Of a stretch of 64,000 nucleotides of DNA, positions 14,871 through 23,465 are shown piece by piece. The notes beneath the pieces are model-generated. The model had not been told where the DNA came from. It did no database searches and saw only the letters and a list, made by a program, of their open reading frames with translations. The DNA is taken from positions 682,001 to 746,000 of the forward strand of contig JADKKJ010000001.1 in NCBI GenBank assembly GCA_016720565.1, read 5' to 3'. Each line of letters begins with the position of its first letter. The first letter of the stretch is position 1. The position numbers and the translations under genes are program-made. Source of the DNA: Chitinophagaceae bacterium. GTDB lineage: Bacteria; Bacteroidota; Bacteroidia; Chitinophagales; Chitinophagaceae.

Positions 14871-15722
14871 ATGAAAACGGAAGAACAATTAAAGGAACTG
14901 GTAAAACAGAAATACAGCGAGATCGCTCTTCAGGATAAAGAAACCAATATGTCCTCCTGTTGCGGATCAGGGTCCTGCTCTACGGAAGTATACAATATCA
15001 TGTCGGATGATTATACTGACCTGGGTGGTTATAACAAAGAGGCGGACCTTGGTTTAGGATGTGGTTTGCCTACCCAGTTTGCGAAGATCAAGCAGGGTGA
15101 TGTGGTAGTGGACCTGGGAAGCGGTGCAGGAAATGATTGTTTTATTGCCAGGCATGAAACAGGGGAGCATGGTAAGGTGATCGGTATCGATTTTACTCCG
15201 GCTATGATCGACCGGGCCAGGCAAAATGCAGAGACGCGCGGATTCAACAATGTGGAATTCCGCCAGGGCGATATAGAAAAAATGCCTATTACTTCTAATG
15301 TGGCTGATGTGATCGTCAGCAATTGCGTGCTGAACCTGGTGCCAAATAAGGATGGAGTATTCAAGGAGATCTACCGTGTATTAAAACCCGGCGGGCATTT
15401 CTCTATCAGTGATGTGGTATTGATCGGGGATCTTCCGGCTGCCTTGAAAGAAACGGCAGAAATGTATGCAGGATGTGTATCCGGCGCCATCCAGAAACAG
15501 GTTTATCTTGAACTGATCCAGTCAAATGGATTTACCAATATCACCCTGCAGAAGGAAAAGCCTATTGTGATCCCGGATGATATTTTGGAGACCTACCTGA
15601 ATGCAGACCAGATGAAAAGGATGAAATCAAGTGACCTGGGGATCTACAGCATTACGGTCTACGCGGAAAAACCAGTAATTGATAAAACCAGTTGTTGCCC
15701 GCCAAATTCTGGATGCTGCTAA
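14871..15722 (+). CDS. arsM: Arsenite S-adenosylmethionine methyltransferase
   Basis: Methylates As(III) with SAM to mono-, di- and trimethyl products. The 283-residue protein has the class I SAM motif VVDLGSGAGNDC (about 79-90), VIGIDFTPAMI, and YRVLKPGGHFSISDVV. The three conserved arsenic-binding cysteines are at about 64 (GLGCGLPTQ), 152 (SNCVLNLV) and 202 (YAGCVSGA). An N-terminal SSCCGSGSC cluster and a C-terminal SCCPPNSGCC cluster add further thiols. It precedes acr3 by ten bases. Confidence 0.95.
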   Translation: MKTEEQLKELVKQKYSEIALQDKETNMSSCCGSGSCSTEVYNIMSDDYTDLGGYNKEADLGLGCGLPTQFAKIKQGDVVVDLGSGAGNDCFIARHETGEHGKVIGIDFTPAMIDRARQNAETRGFNNVEFRQGDIEKMPITSNVADVIVSNCVLNLVPNKDGVFKEIYRVLKPGGHFSISDVVLIGDLPAALKETAEMYAGCVSGAIQKQVYLELIQSNGFTNITLQKEKPIVIPDDILETYLNADQMKRMKSSDLGIYSITVYAEKPVIDKTSCCPPNSGCC

Positions 15723-15732
15723 ACCAATAAGT

Positions 15733-16809
15733 ATGTCTGTAACTAACTGCGCCCCTGCCCATGAGCGGAAAAAGCTGGGCTTCCTTGACCGGTATCTTAC
15801 CCTTTGGATATTTCTTGCTATGGCCATCGGTATCGGTGCCGGTAATTTATTTCCATCTATCCCAACCTATATTCAATCCTATTCCAGCGGAACAACGAAT
15901 ATTCCGCTGGCAATAGGTTTGATCCTGATGATGTACCCGCCTTTCACAAAGGTGAAATATGACCAGTTGGGCAAGGTATTTCGTAATACCAAAATACTTG
16001 GTGTTTCACTTTTACTTAACTGGGTGATCGGCCCCTTGCTGATGTTCATTCTTGCATTGGTGTTTTTACCGGATCAGCCGGCTTATATGTCAGGTCTGAT
16101 ACTGATCGGTCTGGCAAGATGTATCGCGATGGTGATCGTTTGGAATGAACTGGCAGAAGGATCCAGAGAGTATGCCGCAGGATTGGTAGCATTGAACAGT
16201 ATTTTCCAGGTATTGTTTTTTAGTATCTATGCGTATTTTTTCATCACTGTTCTTCCTCCGGTATTTGGATACAAAGGCGCTGCAGTAGATATCACGATTT
16301 CACAGATCGCAAGATCAGTGGCTATTTACCTCGGCATTCCCTTCCTGGCAGGATTTCTAACGCGGATCATCGGGTTGAAATTAAAAGGGGAGGACTGGTT
16401 CAACAATAAATTCATACCCATCGTTTCTCCAATCACATTGATCGCATTATTGTTCACGATCATGATCATGTTCAGTTTAAAGGGCGAGGAGATCCTTCGG
16501 ATCCCCATGGATGTGATCAGGATAGCTATCCCTTTAGTGATCTATTTTGCGATTATGTTCCTGGTAAGCTTTTTCGCAGGAAAAAAAATGGGTGCGGATT
16601 ACAGTACCAGTACCTCGATCGCATTTACTGCGGCGGGAAATAATTTTGAACTGGCCATTGCAGTTGCTATCGGTGTTTTTGGGATCAATAGCGGACAGGC
16701 ATTTGCCGGAGTGATCGGTCCGCTGGTGGAAGTGCCCGCCCTGATACTTTTAGTGAATGTGGCCTTCTGGTTCCGAAAAAAATATTATTCAGTCAAGAAA
16801 GATCAATAA
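15733..16809 (+). CDS. acr3: Arsenite efflux permease, ACR3 family
   Basis: Inner-membrane As(III) exporter. From ATG 15733 the product has 358 residues with about ten membrane helices. The family signature GLARCIAMVIVWNELA holds the Cys needed for transport, and GNNFELAIAVAIGVFG is also typical. An in-frame start at 15679 overlaps arsM and is not preferred. The stop codon overlaps the arsC start by one base (TAATG), so the two are translationally coupled. Confidence 0.95.
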   Translation: MSVTNCAPAHERKKLGFLDRYLTLWIFLAMAIGIGAGNLFPSIPTYIQSYSSGTTNIPLAIGLILMMYPPFTKVKYDQLGKVFRNTKILGVSLLLNWVIGPLLMFILALVFLPDQPAYMSGLILIGLARCIAMVIVWNELAEGSREYAAGLVALNSIFQVLFFSIYAYFFITVLPPVFGYKGAAVDITISQIARSVAIYLGIPFLAGFLTRIIGLKLKGEDWFNNKFIPIVSPITLIALLFTIMIMFSLKGEEILRIPMDVIRIAIPLVIYFAIMFLVSFFAGKKMGADYSTSTSIAFTAAGNNFELAIAVAIGVFGINSGQAFAGVIGPLVEVPALILLVNVAFWFRKKYYSVKKDQ

Positions 16810-17225
16810 TGAAAAGGATATTAGTGCTATGTACCGGTAATAGTTGCCGCAGCCAGATAGCCCATGGCTATCTGCAGCATTTCGCAGGAGACCGTGCTGA
16901 AGTATACAGTGCCGGTGTGGAGACCCATGGCGTGAATCCCAGGGCCATTCAGGTGATGAAAGAAGATGGGATAGATATATCTCATCATACCTCCAATAAT
17001 GTGTCTGAGTATGGGTCTATCCATTTTGATATCGTTCTGACCGTTTGCGATAATGCCAAAGAACGTTGCCCGTTCTTACCCGGTAACCATAAAAAATACC
17101 ATGAGAATTTTCCTGACCCTGCCAAAGCTACCGGGACAGAAGAAGAGATCATGCAGGAATTCAGAAGGGTAAGGGACCTCATTAAGGCTTATTGTCTTGA
17201 CCTTTTAGCAAAGGAACTGGAATAA
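16809..17225 (+). CDS. arsC: Arsenate reductase, low-molecular-weight phosphatase type
   Basis: Reduces As(V) to As(III) for export and methylation, probably with thioredoxin. The 138-residue product has the P-loop CTGNSCRS with the nucleophile Cys8, and the relay cysteines Cys80 and Cys87 in TVCDNAKERCPF, as in the S. aureus type enzyme. The catalytic Asp is in NFPDPAKATG. Last gene of the ars operon. Confidence 0.94.
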   Translation: MKRILVLCTGNSCRSQIAHGYLQHFAGDRAEVYSAGVETHGVNPRAIQVMKEDGIDISHHTSNNVSEYGSIHFDIVLTVCDNAKERCPFLPGNHKKYHENFPDPAKATGTEEEIMQEFRRVRDLIKAYCLDLLAKELE

Positions 17226-17312
17226 TAAAAGAAAAGCCGGAAGCAATGGTCCAGGTCGAACTGGTCCTTCATATATTGATGCAAGGCATCCTTTTAATAA
17301 GCACCTGCCTTG

Positions 17313-18986
17313 CTATGCGAACAGCAGTATGAGTATCTGGGCTGCAACGATGCGAAGTATCATCGTAAGCGGATAGACCGTTGCATAGGTAACAGAGGGA
17401 ATATCATTTCCCGCCATTTTGGTGGCAAAGGCTAATGCAGGCGGATCGGTGGAAGCACCCGCCAGTAAACCGCAGATCTCAAAAAATGTTTTTCGAAAAT
17501 ATTTTCGGGCAATGACACCGATCAGCACCAGCGGCACCACCGTGATCACTACCCCCATGCCGATCCAGATCCAGCCTCTTCCATCAGAAAAAGCTATAGA
17601 TAGATTCTTACCGCTGCTTAAACCAACACTGGCAAGAAAAAGGCTGATACCTAATTCGCGCAGCATCAGGTTCGCGCTATGCGTAGTGTAATTATTCAGA
17701 TAAAATACATTTCCAAACCGGCTAAGCAATAGGGCAATGATCAATGGACCACCGGCCATACCTATTTTAATCGCTACCGGAATATTGGGGAAATGGAAAG
17801 GAATACTTCCCAGCACTACCCCTAATACAATACCCAGGAAAATAGGGGCCAGGTCGGGGATCTCCAGTTTTTTTACAGAATTGCCTAATGCAGCGGTTAA
17901 ACGGGCCAGGCCATCTTTGGTTCCTACTGCTTTTACATTATCTCCTAATTGTAAAAAAAGATCGCCGTGTGGAACCAGCTCAATGCCGGCTCTCTCCAGT
18001 CTTGTCATGGTGAAATCATGCTGATGAAATTCAGGATAATCTCCGAGTCGTTTATGGGTAATTTCAGTTCTTGTAACTACCATATAGGCAGATTGCAACT
18101 GGCTGTCTGGTATTTTTCGAAGGTCTATAGCTGCAACCGGGCCTATCAGCAGGGTGAGCAGATCTATTTGTTCTTTGGAAGCAACAATAAGCAGGATATC
18201 ATTTTCTGATAAGATAGTATCCGGGGTTGGTGTAATGATCTGCTCCTCATGAAACATTCTTGAAACCACAATAGGTTCTTTCAGCAGATCGAATAATTTA
18301 TGAATGGGTTGACCGATCAGTTGTTTATTCCCTAATTGAAGGTGAACAGAAATGGGACGGTTTGCCCGCAACCTTCCTAACCTGCGATGCATTTCCTGTT
18401 CATGAGGGATATTGATCTTAAAGATCCTTTTCAGTAATAATAGGGAACCAATGATGCCGAATACGCCAAGCGGATAAGTGACCGCATAGGCCAGTGTGAT
18501 CAAACTGCGGTCAGTACCTGTAATATTAAGGTCTCTTACGGCAGCCTGTGCCGCTGCTAATCCTGGTGTATTGGTAACGGCACCGCTCATTACACCAGCC
18601 ATTACTGAAATAGGATTGCCGCTCAATAACCATAACAATAATGTAAGGGCTACGCCGGTACCCACTATTCCTGCGGCAAGTATGTTATTGCCTAAGGCGT
18701 TTTTCTTAAGGGAGGCGAAAAATCCAGGTCCTACCTGCAGGCCGATGGTATAAACAAAAAGTATAAGACCGAATTCTTTCAGGAAATCTTCCAGGCCCCT
18801 ATCTACAGCCACTCCAAAATAGGAAAAGATCAATCCGGCAAAAAGTACCCAGGTTACACCCAGTGAGATACCTGCCAGTTTTAACCGCCCCAGCCAGATC
18901 CCTATAGCGATCACCAATCCGTAAATGATCAGGGTTTGCGCTATAGAGACCTTTGTAAAAAGCTGAAATAGCCAGTCAAAATTCAT
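17313..18986 (-). CDS. AspT/YidE/YbjL-type transporter with TrkA-C domains
   Basis: The 557-residue membrane protein has two copies of the AspT/YidE duplication domain: an N-terminal one with GLEDFLKEFGLILFVYTIGL and GVMSGAVTNTPGL, and a C-terminal one with LRELGISLFLASVGLSSG and GLLAGASTDPPAL. Between them (about residues 205-375) lie two RCK/TrkA-C-like domains that may sense a ligand. The family includes aspartate-alanine exchangers, but the substrate is not known here. It follows pckG on the same strand with a 12-base gap and is likely cotranscribed. Confidence 0.9.
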   Translation of the reverse strand: MNFDWLFQLFTKVSIAQTLIIYGLVIAIGIWLGRLKLAGISLGVTWVLFAGLIFSYFGVAVDRGLEDFLKEFGLILFVYTIGLQVGPGFFASLKKNALGNNILAAGIVGTGVALTLLLWLLSGNPISVMAGVMSGAVTNTPGLAAAQAAVRDLNITGTDRSLITLAYAVTYPLGVFGIIGSLLLLKRIFKINIPHEQEMHRRLGRLRANRPISVHLQLGNKQLIGQPIHKLFDLLKEPIVVSRMFHEEQIITPTPDTILSENDILLIVASKEQIDLLTLLIGPVAAIDLRKIPDSQLQSAYMVVTRTEITHKRLGDYPEFHQHDFTMTRLERAGIELVPHGDLFLQLGDNVKAVGTKDGLARLTAALGNSVKKLEIPDLAPIFLGIVLGVVLGSIPFHFPNIPVAIKIGMAGGPLIIALLLSRFGNVFYLNNYTTHSANLMLRELGISLFLASVGLSSGKNLSIAFSDGRGWIWIGMGVVITVVPLVLIGVIARKYFRKTFFEICGLLAGASTDPPALAFATKMAGNDIPSVTYATVYPLTMILRIVAAQILILLFA

Positions 18987-18998
18987 GTTGGGTATTAA

Positions 18999-20855
18999 TT
19001 AATGCCTTTCCGGTTGTTGTCCCCAATGTTCCGGTGAACGCCAGAGTGCAGACAACAGGAGTTCGCGCATAAAGAAGAATTCTTTGGGGAGTTTATCGTA
19101 CATCTTCTCAAATAATTCTTCATGGGAAAGCATTTCCTGTTTTCCAGGTTCGCGATCCACGGTCATGATGCGGGCAAAAGATTCTTTATTAAAACTTTCC
19201 AGTCCTTTCCAGTCCATATCCTCATACCTGGGCATCCAGCCAATAGGGCTTTCCACTGCGGAAGCTTTTCCATTGATCCGTTGAACGATCCATTTCAATA
19301 CACGCACATTATCGCCAAAGCCGGGCCATAAGAATTTTCCATTCTCATCTTTTCGGAACCAGTTCACACCAAAGATACGTGGCGCGTTAGGAAGATCCCG
19401 GCCAAACTGCAGCCAGTGGTTCACATAATCGCCAATATGGTAACCCATGAATGGAAGCATAGCGAATGGATCCCTTCTTACTTTACCTACTTCTCCAAAT
19501 GCCGCGGCGGTAGTCTCGCTTCCCATGGTAGTAGCAAGGTATACGCCAAAATTCCAGTTGAAGGATTGGGTGACCAATGGCACACCACTGCTTCTGCGTC
19601 CACCAAAAATAAATCCGGCTACAGGCACTCCTTTTGGATCATCCCAATTCTTATCAATGGCAGGGTTCTGGTATGCGGGTGCCGTGAATCTTGCATTTGG
19701 ATGCGCTGCGGGTTTGCCGGCGGATGGATCAAATGGGTTACCATGCCAGTCAGTCAAGCCTTCAGGTACTTCTTTGGTCATTCCTTCCCACCAAACATCT
19801 TTATCTTTTGTGATGGCCACATTGGTGAAAATCGTATTGGCGCGAATGCTTTCCATGGCATTCGGATTGGTCTGGAAATTTGTTCCGGGGGCCACGCCAA
19901 AATAACCTGCCTCCGGATTGATGGCATATAATTGTCCGTCTTTTCCTTTATGGATCCAGGCAATATCATCGCCCACAGTGGTTACTTTCCATCCTTCAAA
20001 TTCTTTAGGAGGGATCATCATAGCGAAATTGGTCTTGCCACAGGCGCTGGGAAAAGCCGCGGCTACATAGGTCTTTTCTTTTTCGGGAGATTCTACACCC
20101 ATCAAAAGCATATGTTCAGCCAGCCAGCCTTCCTCTCTTCCGATCACAGACGCGATGCGAAGCGCAAAACATTTTTTTCCCATCAGGGCATTACCGCCAT
20201 ATCCGCTACCATAGGAAATGATCATTCTTTCCTCCGGGAAATGAGATATATACTTTACAGCAGGATTACATGGCCAGTTCGTATCCTGGGCGCCGGCTGC
20301 CAGCGGAGCGCCAACAGTATGCAGGCATTTTACATAACCATGCTTTTCTATAAAAGGAAGAATGTCTTTTCCCATTCTTGTCATGATGCGTGTGTTCACT
20401 ACCACGTATTCCGAATCGGTGAGCTGAACGCCATATTTGGAATAGGGCGATCCTACCGGTCCCATACAAAATGGGATCACATACATGGTGCGGCCGGTCA
20501 TACAACCATCAAAAAGTTCATTCAGTATTTTCTTCATGTCAGCAGGCTCCATCCAGTTGTTGGTGGGGCCCGCGTCTTCTTTTCTGCGGGAACAGATAAA
20601 GGTCTTGTCCTCTACACGAGCCACATCACTGGGATCACTGAAGCAGGCAAAACTATTAGGCCGTTTTACAGGGTCGAGGGGTATAAAGGTTCCTTTTTCT
20701 ACCAGCAACTGGCAGAGGTCGTCGTATTCTTTTTGCGATCCATCGCACCAATGAATATTTTTTGCGTTAGCGGCTGCGGCTATTTTATTTACCCATGATT
20801 CCAGTTCGGCTTTAACGGGTATTTCTGCTCCCTGAAGGTTAGTGGCGTTTGACAT
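18999..20855 (-). CDS. pckG: Phosphoenolpyruvate carboxykinase (GTP)
   Basis: Converts oxaloacetate and GTP to PEP, GDP and CO2, the first step of gluconeogenesis. From ATG 20855 the product has 618 residues. It carries the GTP-type P-loop PSACGKTNFAMM with the mobile-cysteine active site, GDDIAWI as the metal-binding segment, FGVAPGTNFQTNPNA and FGGRRSSGVPLV. An in-frame TTG at 20879 is less likely. Adjacent to a dicarboxylate- or amino-acid-type transporter gene in the same direction. Confidence 0.97.
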   Translation of the reverse strand: MSNATNLQGAEIPVKAELESWVNKIAAAANAKNIHWCDGSQKEYDDLCQLLVEKGTFIPLDPVKRPNSFACFSDPSDVARVEDKTFICSRRKEDAGPTNNWMEPADMKKILNELFDGCMTGRTMYVIPFCMGPVGSPYSKYGVQLTDSEYVVVNTRIMTRMGKDILPFIEKHGYVKCLHTVGAPLAAGAQDTNWPCNPAVKYISHFPEERMIISYGSGYGGNALMGKKCFALRIASVIGREEGWLAEHMLLMGVESPEKEKTYVAAAFPSACGKTNFAMMIPPKEFEGWKVTTVGDDIAWIHKGKDGQLYAINPEAGYFGVAPGTNFQTNPNAMESIRANTIFTNVAITKDKDVWWEGMTKEVPEGLTDWHGNPFDPSAGKPAAHPNARFTAPAYQNPAIDKNWDDPKGVPVAGFIFGGRRSSGVPLVTQSFNWNFGVYLATTMGSETTAAAFGEVGKVRRDPFAMLPFMGYHIGDYVNHWLQFGRDLPNAPRIFGVNWFRKDENGKFLWPGFGDNVRVLKWIVQRINGKASAVESPIGWMPRYEDMDWKGLESFNKESFARIMTVDREPGKQEMLSHEELFEKMYDKLPKEFFFMRELLLSALWRSPEHWGQQPERH

Positions 20856-21045
20856 ATAATTAAAATTGGGTTTATTCAAAATTAGGAAGGGTAAAGTGAT
20901 AAAGGCTGTTTATTAAACTGATTTTGCTTGGCAACTAATGGGATTTTAATCATATAAACAACTGTTCTTCAGATAAATACTAATAAGTGTTCGTTTAATT
21001 GACGTAAATTCTCAAACAGGATGGAAGAGAGGAATGCCTAATATA

Positions 21046-21053
21046 TATCTTCG
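21046..21053 (+). promoter_or_regulatory. Possible -7 box (TATCTTCG) of ECF sigma gene
   Basis: TATCTTCG matches TAnnTTTG at all but one fixed base and lies eight bases before the ATG at 21062. An ECF-type promoter instead of this one cannot be excluded. Confidence 0.4.
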
Positions 21054-21061
21054 CAGCGGTA

Positions 21062-21610
21062 ATGGCAGAAACAAAAAAATATTCCGAACAGGAATTGTTA
21101 GAATTGCTCAGGCAAAGGACGGAATCTGCCTTCCAATACCTCTACGATAATTATTCAGGGGCGCTTTACCAGATCATATTCAATATTGTGGGAGAAGAAG
21201 AACAGTCTGCAGATGTATTGCAGGAGGTGTTCGTAAAGATCTGGAAACAGATCGACCAGTATGATGAATCAAAAGGAAGATTATTTACCTGGATGCTGAA
21301 TATTTCAAGGAACGCCTCCATTGATATGATAAGAAGCAAGGCCTTCCGCAACCAGCAAAAAAACCAGGACCTGGAAGAAAGCGTATATGGAGAGGCTGGT
21401 CGCACAGAGATCGCTATTGACGCCATCGGGTTAAGAAAATTTGTTGCCGAACTTAAACCCGAATTAAGGCAATTGATTGAGCTGGCCTATTTCCAGGGAT
21501 TTACTCAGGAGGATATTAGTAAAACACTGAACATACCTTTGGGAACGGTTAAAACAAGGATCCGATCTGGGTTGCAGCAATTAAGAGCCATCATGCAAAA
21601 AAATGGATAA
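21062..21610 (+). CDS. ECF RNA polymerase sigma factor (SigK-like)
   Basis: The 182-residue product has region 2 (FQYLYDNYSGALYQII through EDVLQEVFVKIWK-like sequence and TWMLNISRNASIDMIRSK) and region 4 (LIELAYFQGFTQEDISKTL, IPLGTVKTRIRSGLQQLR). It directs RNA polymerase to a dedicated set of promoters. It overlaps the anti-sigma gene by eight bases (ATGGATAA), so both are made together. With the RskA-like anti-sigma factor and a fasciclin gene it forms a common Bacteroidota arrangement. Confidence 0.93.
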   Translation: MAETKKYSEQELLELLRQRTESAFQYLYDNYSGALYQIIFNIVGEEEQSADVLQEVFVKIWKQIDQYDESKGRLFTWMLNISRNASIDMIRSKAFRNQQKNQDLEESVYGEAGRTEIAIDAIGLRKFVAELKPELRQLIELAYFQGFTQEDISKTLNIPLGTVKTRIRSGLQQLRAIMQKNG

Positions 21611-22397
21611 CAAGGTATACATAGAATCCGGGGCCATTGAGGCCTATGTACTGGGGCTGGCCACAGCAGAGGAAAGGGCTGAGCTGGAAAAGCTGCGTGA
21701 GCAGGATCCTGCTATTGCTCTTGCTATAACCCAGTTTGAAATGGAGCTGGAGGAAAAATTATTGAATGAAGCGCCTGCCGCCCCTGCAAGTCTGAAGAAT
21801 AAGATTTGGCAGGAATTAGCTTCCACCTCCACCCAGGCACCGGTATTACCTCTTAGCTCCGGACTGATCCGTCCGATCTGGAAATGGGTGGCGGTTGCTG
21901 CAAGTATAATTTTGGTAGGCAGCCTTGCTTACATATATATTCTCTCTGATAAGAATAAGAAAATGCAGGAAGAATACGCCTCCATGCTGGCAGAGACCAA
22001 TGACCTGAAACTGCAGAATGAATTAGTTGCCGCACAGCTTCGGGAAATGCAAAAAGGTATGAGCATGCTTTCTGATCCAGGCGTGGCCAAAGTTAGTATG
22101 CCTGGAATGGGGACCCACCAGCAGAATAAGGCCATGCTTTTATGGGATACAAAAACAAAAGATGTTTACCTGATGCCTACTGATCTTCCACCGGCTCCGC
22201 AGGGAATGCAATATCAATTATGGGCCATGGTAGATGGTAAACCGGTAGATGCCGGTATGATGGGCGACTGCTCCGTGGTTTGCACCATGAAGAATATACC
22301 CAAGGCAGAAGCATTCGCGATCACCCTTCAAAAACAGGGGGGGAGTCCTGAACCCGACATGAACAGTTTATATGTTATGGGTAAGATCAGCCCCTGA
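21603..22397 (+). CDS. Anti-sigma-K factor, RskA-like
   Basis: The 264-residue product has an N-terminal cytoplasmic sigma-binding part (GAIEAYVLGLATAEERAELE), one membrane helix at about residues 95-113 (VAVAASIILVGSLAYIYIL), a coiled segment, and a C-terminal RskA domain with MLLWDTKTKDVYLMPTDLPP, QYQLWAMVDGKPVDAGMM and AITLQKQGGSPEP. It holds the sigma factor at the membrane until a signal outside the cytoplasm releases it. Confidence 0.92.
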   Translation: MDNKVYIESGAIEAYVLGLATAEERAELEKLREQDPAIALAITQFEMELEEKLLNEAPAAPASLKNKIWQELASTSTQAPVLPLSSGLIRPIWKWVAVAASIILVGSLAYIYILSDKNKKMQEEYASMLAETNDLKLQNELVAAQLREMQKGMSMLSDPGVAKVSMPGMGTHQQNKAMLLWDTKTKDVYLMPTDLPPAPQGMQYQLWAMVDGKPVDAGMMGDCSVVCTMKNIPKAEAFAITLQKQGGSPEPDMNSLYVMGKISP

Positions 22398-22516
22398 TCT
22401 TAAACAAAACCCCTTCCTTTTTATTTTTTGTTGTTTTTTCGTTAAGGGCAATCCGCCGCATATTTCATTTCGTACATGAATTGTAAATCAGTTTTTACAT
22501 TCAAAAACAAAAAGAA

Positions 22517-23080
22517 ATGAAGATGTTCAAAACCATTTTTGCCTTATGCACGGTCATGTTTGTTATGCAGGCTTCTGCCCAGGACATGATGAAAGAAAAA
22601 ACCGTTATGGTAGGCGGCGCTGCCATGTATCCTTCAAAAGATATTATAGATAATGCCGTCAACTCTAAAGATCATACTACCCTGGTAGCTGCCGTAAAAG
22701 CAGCAGGATTGGTGGAGACCCTAAAGAGCAAAGGCCCGTTTACCGTATTCGCTCCCACCAATGAAGCATTTGCCAAACTTCCTGCAGGAACTGTTGATAA
22801 CCTGCTGATGACAGAGAACAAACCCACTCTTACAAAAATTCTCACCTATCATGTAGTAGCTGGTAAATATGATGCAAAAGATATTGCCGAGCTGATCAGG
22901 AAGGGCGATGGAAAGGCTGAACTGACTACAGTTGCAGGAGGGAAGTTGCTGCTCATGAAAAAAGGAAACAAGGTCATGCTGAAGGATGAGAAAGGAACTG
23001 TTTCCACTATCACCATCAGCGATGTTTTCCAGAGCAATGGTGTGATCCATGTGATCGATACAGTTGTGCTGCCTAAATAA
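22517..23080 (+). CDS. Exported fasciclin-domain protein
   Basis: The 187-residue product has a signal peptide (MKMFKTIFALCTVMFVMQ, cleavage near ASAQ) and one FAS1 domain: TTLVAAVKAAGLVETLKSKG, FTVFAPTNEAFAKLP, ILTYHVVAGKYDA and the final NGVIHVIDTVVLPK. FAS1 domains act in adhesion and surface contact. It follows the sigma/anti-sigma pair after a 119-base gap and is a likely target of that sigma factor. Confidence 0.93.
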   Translation: MKMFKTIFALCTVMFVMQASAQDMMKEKTVMVGGAAMYPSKDIIDNAVNSKDHTTLVAAVKAAGLVETLKSKGPFTVFAPTNEAFAKLPAGTVDNLLMTENKPTLTKILTYHVVAGKYDAKDIAELIRKGDGKAELTTVAGGKLLLMKKGNKVMLKDEKGTVSTITISDVFQSNGVIHVIDTVVLPK

Positions 23081-23130
23081 AATGCAGAGACCTTATCCTA
23101 TTGAGTTGTTGGTGGTTGGTTTTGTGAAAA

Positions 23131-23156
23131 AAAAGGTGCCCATCGGGCACCTTTTT
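23131..23156 (+). terminator. Terminator after the fasciclin gene
   Basis: AAAAGGTGCCC (23131-23141) pairs perfectly with GGGCACCTTTT (23145-23155) around an ATC loop, with T residues after it. Confidence 0.85.
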
Positions 23157-23208
23157 AATTGAAATTATTTTGATCTATATAATAGAAGGCAGCAGGATTG
23201 GCTATCGT

Positions 23209-23421
23209 TCAGGATGATGCTTTACCCGGGGTAGATCGTTTAAACATATTAAAGACCAGTGCACCCATCAGGCCAAAATAAAGGGTACTATTGAGTGGTT
23301 TAGAGCTGATGCGGCAGGTGCCAGAAGCGCATCCTACCCATTTCCAATAAAGAAAACCTGCAATGGCGCCGAGGATAGCGCCGATGATCGTTAAACGGTT
23401 ATTAGATATCCAATTTTTCAT
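23209..23421 (-). CDS. DUF6132 family small membrane protein
   Basis: From ATG 23421 the product has 70 residues: a hydrophobic segment LTIIGAILGAIAGFLYW, the motif GCASGTCRISSKPLNSTLY with two cysteines, and a second hydrophobic segment. This is the DUF6132 layout, which has no known function. An in-frame start at 23469 would overlap uxuA and lacks a better case. It lies 44 bases after uxuA on the same strand. Confidence 0.8.
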   Translation of the reverse strand: MKNWISNNRLTIIGAILGAIAGFLYWKWVGCASGTCRISSKPLNSTLYFGLMGALVFNMFKRSTPGKASS

Positions 23422-23465
23422 ACTGCTAAATAAGTAAAATGCTGGGTGATAGAACGTGACCAAGG

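Noticed and set aside
17281..17316. GCAAGGCA/TGCCTTGC inverted repeat between arsC and the transporter gene
   Set aside because: The arms are eight bases with about 20 bases between them and no T tract, too weak to call as a terminator.
22430..22516. An ECF promoter of the fasciclin gene shared with the 21062 sigma gene
   Set aside because: Sequence such as AATCCGCCGCATATTTC and CGTAC is suggestive, but I found no matching pair upstream of the sigma gene, so no motif can be supported.
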